Notes under the pieces: model-generated
Told to the model about the DNA's origin: nothing
The model's input: the letters and a program-made list of their open reading frames with translations, nothing else
The model's database searches: none
Origin: Micrasema longulum
Lineage: Eukaryota; Arthropoda; Insecta; Trichoptera; Brachycentridae
Assembly (NCBI GenBank): GCA_022494885.1
Contig: JAGVSM010002896.1
Coordinates: 58,844-122,843 of the forward strand
Direction of reading: 5' to 3'
Length of the DNA: 64,000 nt
Translations under genes and position numbers: made by a program
In this document: positions 11,601 to 26,600 of the stretch, piece after piece
Position numbering within the stretch: position 1 is the first letter of the stretch
How the letters are laid out: each line of letters begins with the position of its first letter

Positions 11601-14600
11601 CCCGATCCTCGAGTCGTAATCATCCCTGCACTCATCAAAATCGTTGTCAATTATTTCGGTGGCCATTAACTAGTATCAAGCACCGGGCTTGGCGGTGTGG
11701 AGAGATTTATGCGGGTTGATAACTTTTGAAAAAGGAATTCCGAGACAATTTGTTTAGAGTTCGGCAGCAATATGCCCGCCTTTTGACAGATGTGAGATGT
11801 GATACCGCTTTGGGTAGCGTACTTCTAAAGCCTAGCAACAACCAGCGTAGCAGCTTCGAAAAATTAACAACCCAAGTGTTCTTCTTTATTAATAACAAGC
11901 GCACCCGACAGACGTTGTCCTGCCCGAACTTTGGCTTGCCTGCTATTTATTACCTTGGAAAAATACATTTTATTGATAAGTAGGTACCTAGGTACTTGTT
12001 TGTGATTAAATTCCAAAACTAAAAATTGTTAATATTCAAATAATATTGAATTTGAGTAGGTACCGAGGTACTTGTTTATGGTTGAATTCCAAAACATAAA
12101 ATAAATATTTTTTCAAATATGGCATTCTTTTTGCAAACGTCAAACTCCGGTCTTCTCACCAACATAGTGGTGTACCTATATAGGAATACGATTTAAATGA
12201 ATGTTTTGAATTAAATGTTATTTTAGTATTACCAAAAATCAAATAAAAATAAATAAATGGGTAGAAATTTAAAGGAATTTAAGGAAAAAATCTGATCGAG
12301 ATCCACAAAAAACAAATGTTCTTTGTAAACATTCAAAAACAAACTTTTTTTACACAAAAAAAACAACATAACATTTTTATGCATTTAAAAAAACATTTTT
12401 TTGCAAATGCATTCTCTTCGAATGCAACCCTGGTCGGTCGATGAATAAAACATTTATGCTCCTAACTTCTTTTTTACTTATTCGATTAAAGATTTTAATA
12501 TCTACGAACACGCACAGCGCAAAGATCTATATTTATCTGAAAACCGCCCGTAAATCGGTAAGGCCGTTTAGGAAGATTAAAGATAATCATTTAGTTTTTA
12601 TTTTTTTATTTTTGCACCACAACAGGCCAGGAGGCACAATTACAGTGGTGAATCACATCACAGAACACCCAGGCTTGAGAAAAACCACATTTTTATTTTT
12701 TGTGTTCTCACCGGGAATCGAACCCGGAACCTTCCGTGCGTGAGTCAAGCCTCTTGACCACTACGCCACGGAGGCCGCCTTATTATCTTATTAGAATATC
12801 TGTTTCTTTTAACTGTGAAATAACATTTTTTATATTATTTTCCGTTATAAAATGAGCTACCGGCTACCGAATTCATCATCATTTGCCTATCTGCGCATTG
12901 CGTTGGTATTCTGATTGCTGCGTATCAAGATCATTATTTCTTTTTGCTGCATGGAATATACGGAGATAAATCTTACACTTCCGGTGCTAGTCCAGAGACA
13001 AAGAAATATTACACTGCAGAAACACATATTTTAAGCGATTTAAGGGCCTCGGGCGAATAGGCCAACCATTACACTACGAAACGAACGTATCTTTATTCGA
13101 TTTCCTTCTCGAACACAGAAAGATTACCGAATTACGTTAATTTTTTTTGTATTTTTATTTTTCAACGCTACTCATTATTTAAAAAAGCGATGTTATCAAT
13201 AAGACAAACTTATTTTCAAATTCACAGGTAATGTCACAAATAAACGCTTTCCGAAATTTGATTCATAATAAATAACTAAAAAATCATTGCGGATAATAAT
13301 TTGACTTTATTATTTTCACAAAATTAATAGCTTAATTACTTTTTATTATATTATAATAAGCCAATGAGGAACTTCAGCCCTACGGGAAATTGGATACAAA
13401 AAATGTTTTCTTGCGTGCGGTAAAAATTAGAGCATTAAATTGTACGGTAAAATTTCTTTAAAATGTACGAATTTTTTTATATTTATTTTAATCAAAACGC
13501 ACTACTTTGAATGACGTCACTGGTTTATATGAACCATCCAATGATATGAGAGCATTGAGGGATATCCGGTTTGGAAACCGTAAACGAACAATCGGAAGAA
13601 CTGTCATAGAACAACCTCTGACTCTTCTCAGAAATACAAAACTTAAAAAATCATAGCGCTGATAATACGATATATAAAAATTAAAAAAAATAAAATTTGG
13701 CTTAGTTTAATATTTTATTAACAAATAAAAAAGGAAAAAAAGACACTGAACTTTCTCATTGGAGGAACACTGCTGGGAATCGAGGTTGTGGCAGTATTAG
13801 AACACAATGCGTAAATTTCTAATTTTATTTTATTCTACTTTACTTTTTATGTTTAATATCTTTAAATCCTTTTTGTTTTTCTTTTAAATGATAAAGTTAA
13901 ATTGTTTTGTAATTTTTATACGAATTATGGATCTCTTTATTTTTTCCGATTACTTTATATTTTGTACTGATTGGATGGTATTCCTCTACTCTAAGAATTT
14001 ATTATTTTTTTATTTCACATTTGAATAGTAAATAAACTTCTTATTTTTTATTTTCATTTAACGGTTTTCTTTAAAAGTCTCTCCATCACACTATTTTAAA
14101 TTTTATGCCATGTCAATTCACTTTCGAAAATGCTCACGAATAGGATGTGTAATTACTTGCTTGAAAATGTAAAACATATATTTTGAACCCTTTTCTGATG
14201 ATTTATTCTAACCGTGTAGAAGTGTACATACGTCAGGTTATTTATTAGAAACAGACAGCTAATTTTCAATGCTCTGGTATACTTTTAATCCTGTTCGATA
14301 TATTATGAACATAAACTAACTTGAGACATAGTCGTACGTCAGGATAAATATATCAGTTTTTCTTCTGTCTCCGACAACTCAAATCCATATGGAATATTCG
14401 GTTATAACCTCAAAGTAATAACCTAATAGAGTCGCCCATACTAAGAAAAAACATTATATGATTATTAACCACGAAGTTAGCTACAGGTTACAGAAATACA
14501 ACGGGCCGTAGGTATTTGGATTGAGAATTGTAAGCGCTTCGGTTACGCGTTTGTTGTCAAACTAAAAACCAAACTAAAACTAAACCAAAAATTTGGAACG

Positions 14601-17600
14601 CTTTTGTTCTTTGCAATAGAGCTTAAGGGCTTCTCTAGAGAATTATTACTCTATGGTTGAAACCCCATACAGAATAAGGTGTTTTGAGTTCCAGGCAATC
14701 TTTTCTTAGGATGGAAATCGTATCTTGAAATCGCCTGCAATTAATTTTTTTAAATCTGGCAGAGCCTCTTTTGAATTTCGTACTTTCCAACGTATAACTT
14801 TATACCGTTTAACCACAATAACTGTGGCCTTATTCTGTAACTAATTCGTTTCGTAAATTCGTTCGTATAGTTTGAGAAGGAACGAGAGCGAAATACGATT
14901 TTGATTGCGTTAGAGTGAGATGGATATATGAAAACGAACGAACTTACGAAACGAAATTGTGGCAGAATAAGCCGCCTCCTGTTCATAATTGTATGTACAC
15001 AAATATTCACGTTGTACAACTTATCAGTAACTGATTGTTTGAGAATGTTGTTCTGTACACTATTATGTTGATTTTTGTGGGTGGCCGAGTCACAAAGTAC
15101 ACGTGGTTCTTCTCATACATTATTCAATTAGGTAACGTATACCATTGCCGCATTTATTTTATTTTATGTATTTAAAAAAAAGGTATACGCCTAGAGGCCT
15201 AAAAAAATAACTTAAATATTTGAGATAAAGAAAAAATACAGAAATTATTTACGATACAAATATAAACAATATGAAGAAAAAAAACGGTAGGTATAAAAAT
15301 AGTTACAGAAAAAAATGTGTATACGAGACATCATCATCATCATAATTTTCTATTCCGTTAGTAATGGTGCATAGGGCTCTGCATTTGTAAACCAAATACA
15401 GCGTATTTTAATCATGTGTTACATGATAATAAGGCGATCAGTCTTACGCTTCAGGTGCCAATCCAGGAACAATAAAAAAAATATGTTTGAAAAACCTTTA
15501 CAATCAATATTTCACGTCCACCTTGCCAAAAATCGAACCCAGGACCTGAAGATTGATATACGAAAGCGCCAACCACTACATTACGCGGCCGACGTATCTC
15601 CACTCGATTTTCCTTTTCGGAATTTTTACCCGAGATTAGCAAAGTTTATTTAGTCTCGAATATGTTTAAATATTTTCCTTGTGTTTATTTTATTTCTTAA
15701 TCATTCACTTTCGAGCGGTTATCAGTAAATGGTTGAAAGTATGCAGAAATATGGTGAATTGTTTATCTTTAAGTTGCGAAATGTTGGCATCCCACATCGC
15801 GTATCGGGTGATTGAAATAAATTTCACTCGAAAAAAAATAATTACCAATATTTTGAGCATGTTCAAATGCTTGTAGACAATGCTGGATTCCTCTCCCAAG
15901 AGAGTTATCAAAATTGACATTTATTGCAACAGACATAAAACATTTTTTAGAATAGTGTCAAGGGACTTAAAGGGCTCATGTCCTGTTATTGGCTGGTTTG
16001 AGTGAACACTTTACACAATATGTTACTTTTACCAACCATTCTGCCTATGTTTAATTAATTTGATTAAAATACCTGAAACTTTTATTGACATGAGTAAGAA
16101 TCATATATTATTACGTCCGAATGCCTGTAAATACTTTGAAATTTGTATGTCTCTTATTTCTTTTACTGTAGATACTTTTTTTATAGATATTTATAAAAAG
16201 CGTCGGTAGTATGATACGTTGTCGTGAGTCCAATAACATACACATATAACGACATCTGTTGATAGAAATGTTAATTATATTACCTCACGAGAAAGTGTTT
16301 ACATGTTTGAAATACATATTACTATGTAAATGCACACAACAAATATCCTTTACACTAATTTCCTGCAAAGAATTCATCATTAAATACGACATAACTTGTT
16401 TAAATATGACGCTAGATAATTTGTTTCTTTTGTTATATTTAAACCTTTCTTAAAATACATACCATAATTCGTTTTTGTTTACATTTTAACCATTTTCCGT
16501 ACATCGATTCATTATTTATCTAGTCCGGTTATCTCATCGGATTATTTCTAAAATATATTATGAAGTAAATAGAACTATAATACATGCGGTGCATCGATAA
16601 TGATTTCAGCTCTTTTGCTTTACAAAAACTAACAAATTTAATGGAAAAATTGAAGAATCATATGATGCTCAAACGTAAACAGAATAGATAATGTTATGCA
16701 CTTTGCAAAGTGGGCACATAAATCAGGCAATAACAGTTTATTAGTAGCGACTATTGCTTTAATGAAATGAAGAAAGGAAATAAAAGTGCAGTCAGGAATA
16801 CAATATATTTAAGAAAGAAGTAAAAAAAAATAATTATTTTTTCATGTAACACTCATATAACAACAACAATAACAAACTATCACGCCGTTTCCTAGGCAGA
16901 GAATAAAACGCCACATCACTCTATCTTTGCATACAGATCTCGCTTCCTCTACATTCATACAGCTTGTCATGCACGCGCCATGATTATTCCGACTTTTGAA
17001 ATCTCCATCTTCAAGTATTTGTTGGATTTGGTCATGCCATGTCTTTCTCGGTATTCCTCTATTTCTGCATCCGTCGCATTATAAATATTCTTAGCCGTTC
17101 TCTCGCTGTCCATTCGCTCTACACGTATAAACCAGCGCAGAGCTCCTTTCTTGATTTTGCCGATAATGCTTGTCTCAGCCTTACATAATGTACGGATCTC
17201 AACATTTGTCTATCGTGCATAGTTTTACCACACATTCGCCTGAGAGATCGAATTTCGACAGCATTCAGCCTACTTTCATCCCTGTTTTTCCAAGTCCATA
17301 CTTCGCTCCCATACATCGGGATCGGGACCAGGACTCCATTGTGAACTGCTAATTTTGCCTTTTGCGACAAACATTTATTTGCCAACACTCATATTATTAC
17401 TGATATTTTTTTCTTACGTTATGGGAAACGGTAATATAAACGTAATAATATATTAAATCTGCGTAAAAAATTGTATGTTTTAAAAAAAAAAATGACGAAT
17501 AAGTAAATTAAAAAATATAATATATCGACTTGCTCTTTTGAGATACATGTATATCCCATGTCTTAATGGAATTAAAAATATCCTAGTCTTCTTTCTTAGT

Positions 17601-20600
17601 GTAGGCCCCATAATTTTTTAGAGGGAATAGCCTCCTGCGAAGTCGATTTCCAGCTATTTTGTGGTCTGCCCGCGAGTCGTCTACCTTGGGATTGGCTGTG
17701 CAACACAATGTGAGAGAATCTGGATGGATCCATTGTTCTCACATGTGCAAACCAATGTCTTCTTCATCGTCTCCCTCACCTCACGACACCTTCGATTTGG
17801 CATATTTCCCTTATCTTTAAGGTCCTTACTCTGTCTCAGAGACTCTTCCAATATATACTCCTGAGACTCTTCATTTCTGACACTCAGCGCGATTTTTGTA
17901 ATCGTGGTGTCTGCTCTGCATTTGATCTCATGTAATTATAGTCCTGTATGTGAAATATGACTAAGATTCGGAACAAGTAAGCATTTTTGATTCGATAAAT
18001 GCTCAGGTAAAAAAACTTAGAACTTAAGAAAAAATAAATAGAGAGGAGATTAGTCCGCTCCGTAGTAAGTGCAGGTGGTTGGGGCGTTTGCCTATCATCG
18101 TGTAGGCTTAAATTCAATTCCTGGCAATGTTTACATTAAATATCTACGTAAAATTATCTATCGTTTCTGGTCTTGCGACTCCAAGAGATCTCTGCAGAAT
18201 GCTCGTACAAGGTTTTCTGTAAACTGAATGAATTAATAGGTACCTAAAACACGTACGATTTTGCACAAATATTTTTCTTTTGTGGGACGAAGAGTTTTCA
18301 ATATCCTGGATGAACATATTAAGTACTACAAAACAAAGTCATCTTTAGGAGAAATATTCAAAATTGGGTTTTGTCTAGGGGAAGAAACTATTGCAGGACA
18401 TTGCTGCGAAAAATTCTATAAATTTATTTATTATTAATCATAATAAGGTGCACTCATAGTACTGCGTCAGATAGTGATATGAAATTGATGTTTGTGCTGT
18501 TATGTTGTATCCCAACTCAACACATGGCTTTTGGTATAATGGAGTTTGAGATACGTACTATTTTATGTGATGAAGTGCGTAGTGCGTAGTCCCTGGACTA
18601 GGACCTGAACTTATTACCTATTTTACCTTCGTGTAACAAATATCTAGATACTATACATTTAGAGTCCCGATGTGCCCTATTCATCATTAGATACAGATAA
18701 GGCAAAGATGATGATTTTCAAAGTCTATTGATGATATTATTTGATGTAAACCCCTTGGAGTATAAAATTAAAGTTCACTCGTCAACTTCGGGGTCAAAAA
18801 TTAATGATTTCAAGTACGTTCCGGCTTCGTGTCAGCCTAAATGACAGCGTAACATGAACTTGTACATAATAAAATATGATTTAATGATTTAGGCCACCAT
18901 TGACCCTATGACCGCGAATGAACTCGGAGGGACTCGACTTTCATATACTGTACCTAAATAAATAACTGTATTTCATAATATATAATATTTTCTAATAAGA
19001 GGAAGATTTTTAAAACTATTCTACTTCTTTTACTTATATCATTTGCGGCCTAAGCCATTAACAATACCTATAAGATGAAGAACAAAATATACAATAAAAT
19101 GAACAAACAGGACATAAATACATGTATCATAGACAAACAAGGGCAATAAAATAATGGTATACAGTGTATTATAAGAATACGATATACATATTTAAGACTT
19201 CGAGCTAAGCCATGCTACTCCTCCTTCATACCACACTGTGTTTAGTGACGAAGAGATCTATGGAAAGCGGAAAGATCTATCTCACAAAACTCCGTGTTGT
19301 GCGACGATTTGACTAATCTACACATTTTGGACATTGAGACAAAAAACCGAAGTTGCTCTTGGAAGATCAGACTAATTTACACGTGCTGGATATTGGGACA
19401 CAAAAACCTGAGTTGATATTAGAAGATTTGACTAATCTACACATTCTGATAATTGCAACATAAAAAACAAAGTTGCTCTTAAAAGGTTTGACTAATCTGC
19501 GCATTCTGGGCAGTGGGACATAAAAACAAATAGTGCTTTTAGAAGATTTGGTGAATAGCTAATTTTGACTTCTGGTAACACGGTTAAGAATATAAAAATG
19601 AATTAAAGCAAAGATGGGAGTAGCATAATGCTCTCATTTATAACATTAATCATTTTGAAAATGTGTGTATTTCCGTTCTATGTTTCTGTAATGAAGATGG
19701 AATAAGAGATTATTCTATTTCAACATGTGAGTAATCCCGTAAGTTGAAAAGCGTTCTCACAGATTTTTTTAAATAAAACTTTTTGAATAATTATGTCTAT
19801 TAAAAGCACTCTAAATATCGATAAAACAGCCGTGTATTAATTAAAAATATCCGTTTTAATGTGTACTGTCATGTTGCCCAAAAATGCTTTTCAAAATTAT
19901 TAGATATCTTCTGACAGCATAACTCACTAACACTTAATTCATCCGTATCAAAATTTATGAACGTTTGTGAAATCAATCTTTGAGCATCTAAACAAGTTGA
20001 TATAATACCTACGTGACGTTTTTATGTAGGCACTGTATTTTTAAATTAATAAAAAAAGGCATTTAAGCTTTCTGTTAAAATTACTGATACTGCCGTATAT
20101 TCATTTTTATGCCTTTTCTAGTTTTGTTGACCCAAATTTCGCGCAGTGAACAATGAGTTCTACGCTTCTAAAACATATTTATTTTGTCCTTCTGAAACTT
20201 CCTAGAGATGTGGTTGACACTTTGAGCTACGATGCGTAATGTCTCAGTCTCGATTCTTCTTCATTTTGTATTTGTTTCTTGGCCGAGATCAGGCTTGGAC
20301 AAGCGCCACTCCAATTAGCCTCCGGTACCGCTATCAGCCCCGATCCAGTGCCTCAATTATGAACGCTATCTTCATCAGTATATATCGAGACGGTATACTT
20401 AACTTCTGTACTATCTGTATCTTACCTCGGTATGTTCTACCTACTTGTCATATCGACATCATATGATCGAAATAAGCCAATAAATGATCGCAAAAATTTA
20501 GTCCGCGTTCCTTACGTCATTAACATTTAAAATAGTTTTCATTTATATATTAAATAGGCTTCTGTAATAAAAAGTACCCAATTCAAAGCGATTATAAACT

Positions 20601-23600
20601 CCAATAAATTCTAATTTAAGCAAAAAATGCTCGTTGAACATGAATTTTGTATGACTTTTGGAAATCACCTAGACGGTACACTTAACGATCGTCTGTATGT
20701 ATCTACCGATCTGTACCGATCGACTACAAAGCCGGTTCCTATAACGTCTCGATACATACACTCGAAAAGATATGTAGTAAAAAAGATGGAAAAAGTATAA
20801 CAACTAAATTATTTTTTTAGAGTGGTAACTTTCTGACGCATATAATCTGTGTCTGACGCCTAGATACTCTTATTTGTTAATAGGAGAGAACCTAGCGACA
20901 TTAGTTACACATCTAGGAGTTCGTTTTATTAAAGTGACAGTATGTCGGAATTTAATTCGACTTCAAAATTTACTTATTTCTCTCTCATATTTTGAAAAGG
21001 CTTTGGAGAAAAAAAGTGCCAACCTCAAAACGATAAAAAAATTAAATAAATCGTAATTAAAAGAAAAATTGCTGGGTGGAACAACATTTTTGACTCTTTT
21101 AATGCGTAGATAAACGAATCGAGGGGTCCTGGACCCGTCGGTATAAACCGATGTACTAACATCAAAACTTGATGGTGGGGGGGATCGGTACTATACCTTT
21201 GTAGTCGGTCGGGATACTTTTATCTTCAACTATGACGTCATACAGAAGCTATGTCATTTTAGAGCGTAGATATGTGTACCGTGACGTACGCTTCCCCTTG
21301 TTTCATATCGATGTACCTACCCAAAACTTGGAGGTGGGGGGCCGGTAGTATATCTTTATAATCGCTAGAGTGAATTTATCTTCAACTATATCGTCAAGGT
21401 AAAGGTATGACGTCTTTATCTTCCCATCATAATCGAGGTCCTGGGAGCTGTGCAGCAGATCTTCACCATTATAGTCCTGTCTACCGGCGTACTTCTCGAG
21501 CACTTTAGCTTTTTTTAGCCGATACCCCTTTTCCTTCACTTTTCCCAATTAATAATTTATGCTTATTTACAACATGTGTCATTTAAACATAGCCAAGGTA
21601 CCTACTCTACTTTACAAAGCTGAATCTTTTACCGACCATATATTATAAAACTGTCGTCTTGGTTATTCTTCTTCTACTGGGATCTTTCATTTGCAACTGG
21701 AAACCCACATGTTTTATTCTTTATTCTCTGGTACTATTCCCGATGGTATATAATGTTTTAAATAAGAGATACATAATATTTATTTTATTCAGAAAACATA
21801 CAGTCCTACAAAATAAGTATTAAAAACAACATTTTCTTTACATAAAAAGACCAATTAAGTTTTCATAAATAAAAAAGATATAAACATTAAATGTGACCAA
21901 AAAATAAAAAATAAATAAGAATTTCAAGTGAGAAAAGAATAATTGTTGACATTTGCGTTTATGGGAATTTATTATTGACCCTGCTAAAGCTAGGGTTTCC
22001 TAGGACAGGACAGCGGTGCCCGTATCTTAACAGCCGTAGTGAACGGTGATGCGGTGGACAGCCGTCGTAACGGTGACTAGAAAGTGATTTTCTAAGAAAA
22101 CGGTGTTAAATGGTGTCAATAATACCGTTTTCCTAGAAAACCACTCTCTAGTCACCGTTACGAGTGCTGTCTACCGCATCACCGTTCACTACGGGCACCG
22201 CTGTCCTAGGAAACCCTAGCTTTAATGAACACTTTTAATAAAAAAACTAAACACATAGACGGACTCACCAAAGTAATGACATCATTACATAACCTCTTTT
22301 ACAAAATTAAAGACCTCGTACCGATAAAGGAAAAAAATCATGATGTACGAAGCTTATGTTAAAAGATAATTGCGCTACATTATCGCCTTCTAGGGAACCG
22401 GTAACTAGACAGACATGACAAGGATACAAAGACAACAAAATAAAATCAAACTAACATAGAACTTACCTTACCAGACCTCTATGGCTGAACTGTACGAAAA
22501 AACACACCGGTTTGACATAAAATGCTTGACGAAAGTTGAGACTATAAAAATTGTACAGGAAATTTCACTGGAAACCATAAAAGACGATAACATAACATTA
22601 ACCAAAAATGCTGACATACACAAGTATAATACCAGACAGCAAAAACACTACCACATTAAAAAAGCAAAGACAAACGTAGGACTGTCAAAAATTCTATATA
22701 ATGGACTTAAACACTACAAAGACTTACCTTACAACTTGTTAAGTAAATAACAGCATTTATCGATACTATTCCTGGCCGATTACCTTTCTTCCCACCCTTC
22801 CTTTGACCCATCCTTATGGTACCTACCTAACATCAAGATAGAAGATATTCAAAATTAGAGGATTCGGATTTAGAACAAAAACAAAACAACATTTTTGACT
22901 TGACATAAAATCGGATAAAAAGGAGTTGGAATCGTCGCACGTCGTGGAAAACATTTTAACATTTTATAGTTCATTTTGATATCCAGTGCCAGAAATTGAA
23001 GAACATTCAGATCATATTAAAGGTAGGTATCCATTCCATGTTCTTATCCTTTCTCAAATATTTCCCAATCACAAAACTGAATGAAATTCGATTTTCATTT
23101 ACAGTCCGCCTTTTCGTTAACACCACTTGAAAAATTACACTGGATACAAATTTGAAATCAACCTTATAAAGCACATGATGATTATACTAACCAGAAGAGA
23201 CATAAAATGACTATACCTTATAATATTTCTTATAAAACGCTAACGGGTTTAAAAAATAATAATAATAAATAAAGTTTTCTTGTAAATGTAAATTTTATGA
23301 CATAATGTTCAGTGATATTTTTTTCATCTTGCTAATCTATCGTACATTCACGGATACTAGACCGCTATGCACATGCAAACCACAAGCCCTATGCGTAATA
23401 TCGTATGATTGGCCCATTTCACACAAAGGCAAAATAAATCTGCAATCTTCACGGCATGATAAAATACAATCAAGTGGATTGATATTTATTGTTTTACAAT
23501 TATTTACTTTTTTAATGCCTGCCAAACGCAATAACCAGTCTACCATGAGACCGACTAATCTCTAGTCGATTTCCTTTTGCAGGATATTTACCTGAGAGTA

Positions 23601-26600
23601 CTCGATTAATTTAAATAATGATGAAATGAAGAATAAAGATTGAAATTTCACTATCTAAATATTTAAATTGTTCCTTTATCCTTCTTCTTTCCTTCCCATC
23701 CCCTCTCCTCTCTTCATAGTATAGTGCTATTTTTTTTAATATATTTTTATTTTGTTAATCTTTGTTTTTAATTTTTGTATAATATTGTTAGATTCAATAA
23801 GTCCATGTATTTGTAATTTTCTCAAACTAAACGGTTTGGGTAGGTAGGAAGAAATCGCCTTAAGGCAATATGCCCGCCCTTATATGCATATATATTTTGT
23901 ATGTATATAAAGTGTTAAATAAATAATAAAATAATAATGATGTCAATAAAATTATCATTGATTTTGTTTGTTGTTAAGTTTGACTATATTATTTGAATCG
24001 GGTTGTGGCCCCTTGGTTAGTCTTGCGGACTCACGGATCGATTGCGATCGACGCTGCGATTGGTGTACCAATGCAGTGCCCTATGCACCATTGGGTGCGG
24101 AAAGGGAATGATGATGATGATGATAAACCAAGGAGTCTAGTTTGATTGAAATTTTGTATCGAAATTTCCATCTTTATATGGTTTGTTTTGGAAATAGTGG
24201 GATTTGTTGAAATTACCGATAAATATACGGCGCCGGATAAATATACGGATGGAACGAAATCGATTGAATTGATTGAATAATCAAATTTTAATTACCGGGG
24301 GTATTTTTAACTCGAGTTCAAATTATATTTAAGAGCGGACAAATGTTTTAATTGTTGTCTTTCAGTTTACTGTTAAGTTCTTCATTATTTCAACAGGAAA
24401 ACCTATTAACGTGAAGTAATAAAATTTTACATCCTATTCTAAGTCACATAAATTCCCCGCGATGGCGATAGTATTCACACCCCCTTTATATTTAACTCAA
24501 TATACAGAGGGTGTTCATTTTATTATAGGTACTCGAGACAGTTTTCAATGGTGTAAATTCTAAATCACTTTTGTTTGGAGTATTTATAATCACAAATTAA
24601 ACTGTTTTGTATATCTGAAAACCTTACGCATATTTTTTTTACTATTTTATATTTAAGAAATACAAAATATGACGTGAAAGAATGAGCTTCCGACGGCTAA
24701 ATTAGGCTATTTAACCACATTATAACAATTTAGTTAGCCTTTGACGTACACAGTACCTTTATTATTATTATTATTATATGCGGGACGCGTTATCTGATGA
24801 AGGAATAAATAACATGAGAATTGCAGCTAAGAGGCGACCGATGCGCAATGAGGCGATTTATTAGTGCACTATCTTGATCCGACTTTTAAATTGGTTCGTG
24901 CCCAGACAGTCACAATGCGCCAGTAATGCGGTTATTCAGTTAGATTGATATCTCAATAGAGAGGGATAACATACAGATTTTGAGAAGTAATATGGTGGTC
25001 TGGTAATTTACACATATTATAATATTATATATTCTTTTGTAAACGGTGCCCCGACGTTTCAAATATCGATGCTGGAAAGGAAAAAGTTACCAAGCGACAT
25101 GTAGCAACTAAGACATGTAATTATTTTTTTTTAAGCCAATCAACGGGCTTATGGAAGCCCTAACAGATTGGCATTACTGAGTATATATTATGTAATTACA
25201 CTTAATCTAAAGAATCATAAAATCTATTTAAATTTACAAAGGTATAATTATGGCATTATCTAGGCGGATATGGCAAGTGTGCCATCGCGAGTCAGGAGTG
25301 ACAACACCGCTTGCTTCTTGAATGCTTACCTTTGCTGTAGGAACACATCGACAGTACCGTTAAATGAGATTTTGTTCACTGTTCTGAGGATCCTTTGCAG
25401 AGGGGAAAATAATCCGATGCTGGTTTTATAATTTCCCACAGCTAAGACAGCATTGGTACGTAAGTAACGGTAAGGTACATTAAGTTAATCTGAGCAAGAA
25501 TATCATAGGCATCTATACAGTTAGATATTCATTTGTGCAAGAATATCAAACCAGTAATCACAAGAAGAGACACTTAAAGTGTTTTTTTTTTGTTAATTCA
25601 TTAATAAAAAAAATCTCATATATACGTATTATTATTTTTTTTTTTTATTCAGAAAACATACATACAGTCATACAAAATAAGTATTAAAAAAAACATTTTT
25701 AACATAAAAAGACCAATTAAGTTTTCATAAATTAAAAAGATATCAACATTAAATGTGACAAAAAAATAAAAAATAAAAAGAATTTTAAGTGAGAAAAGAA
25801 TAATTGTTGACATTTGCGTTTTCCATGGAGGTAATAAATTAAAATAAATTAAAATACCGAATGTACACTCCGAGCCATCCACGCACACACATGAACGCAC
25901 ATATAAAACATACACAAACATATACATTACATGCGGCACATATACATAGCATAAACCATGATTATGTTGGCATGATTCCTACATCATGTACAGATAAAAT
26001 TTTAGTACGAGTTATTTTTTTTTAAATACTTTAATTGGCTTTTCTGTAAAATTGCTACATGTCGCTTTGTACCTTTTTCCTTTCCAGCGTCGATATAGAC
26101 TCGTTATCCTATACTATACTAGCTCCATTTAAGATATTGAAAATATTGCGTTGTCCTCAACAATTAAATTGTTAATTTAAGACAACGAAACAACAAAAAT
26201 TTATCAATTTAAATTTAAAAAAGAGTAAGTAAATCATGGTACACGTGCAAACGTTGCCTGTGATTTTTTTCTTTGATATGATGTCTGTTTTAATTAAAGG
26301 TACTTCGTTATTTTTAAAAATATTTTTTAATATGTAATATTTATATTTCTGTTACAAATTTAACTAATATCAGTATCGATTTGAATTGTTTTAGCATCAT
26401 CTAATGAAAAAACATATGTAACAAAAAACCTAAACACAGGAAATTCCTAGCTAGTCGGGACCTAAAACAGAGAATCTTAGCACATTGCAAAAACTATGAA
26501 ATAAGTTAATAAAACATATATCATATATATGCAAATAGTTTTTTTCAACACAAGAATATTTTATAGTTCCTGGACCCGAAGCATAAGACTTTTCATCTTA

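Noticed and set aside
12700..12777. A tRNA gene on the minus strand
   Set aside because: A- and B-boxes are good, but the acceptor stem does not pair and the sequence runs on into a SINE body.
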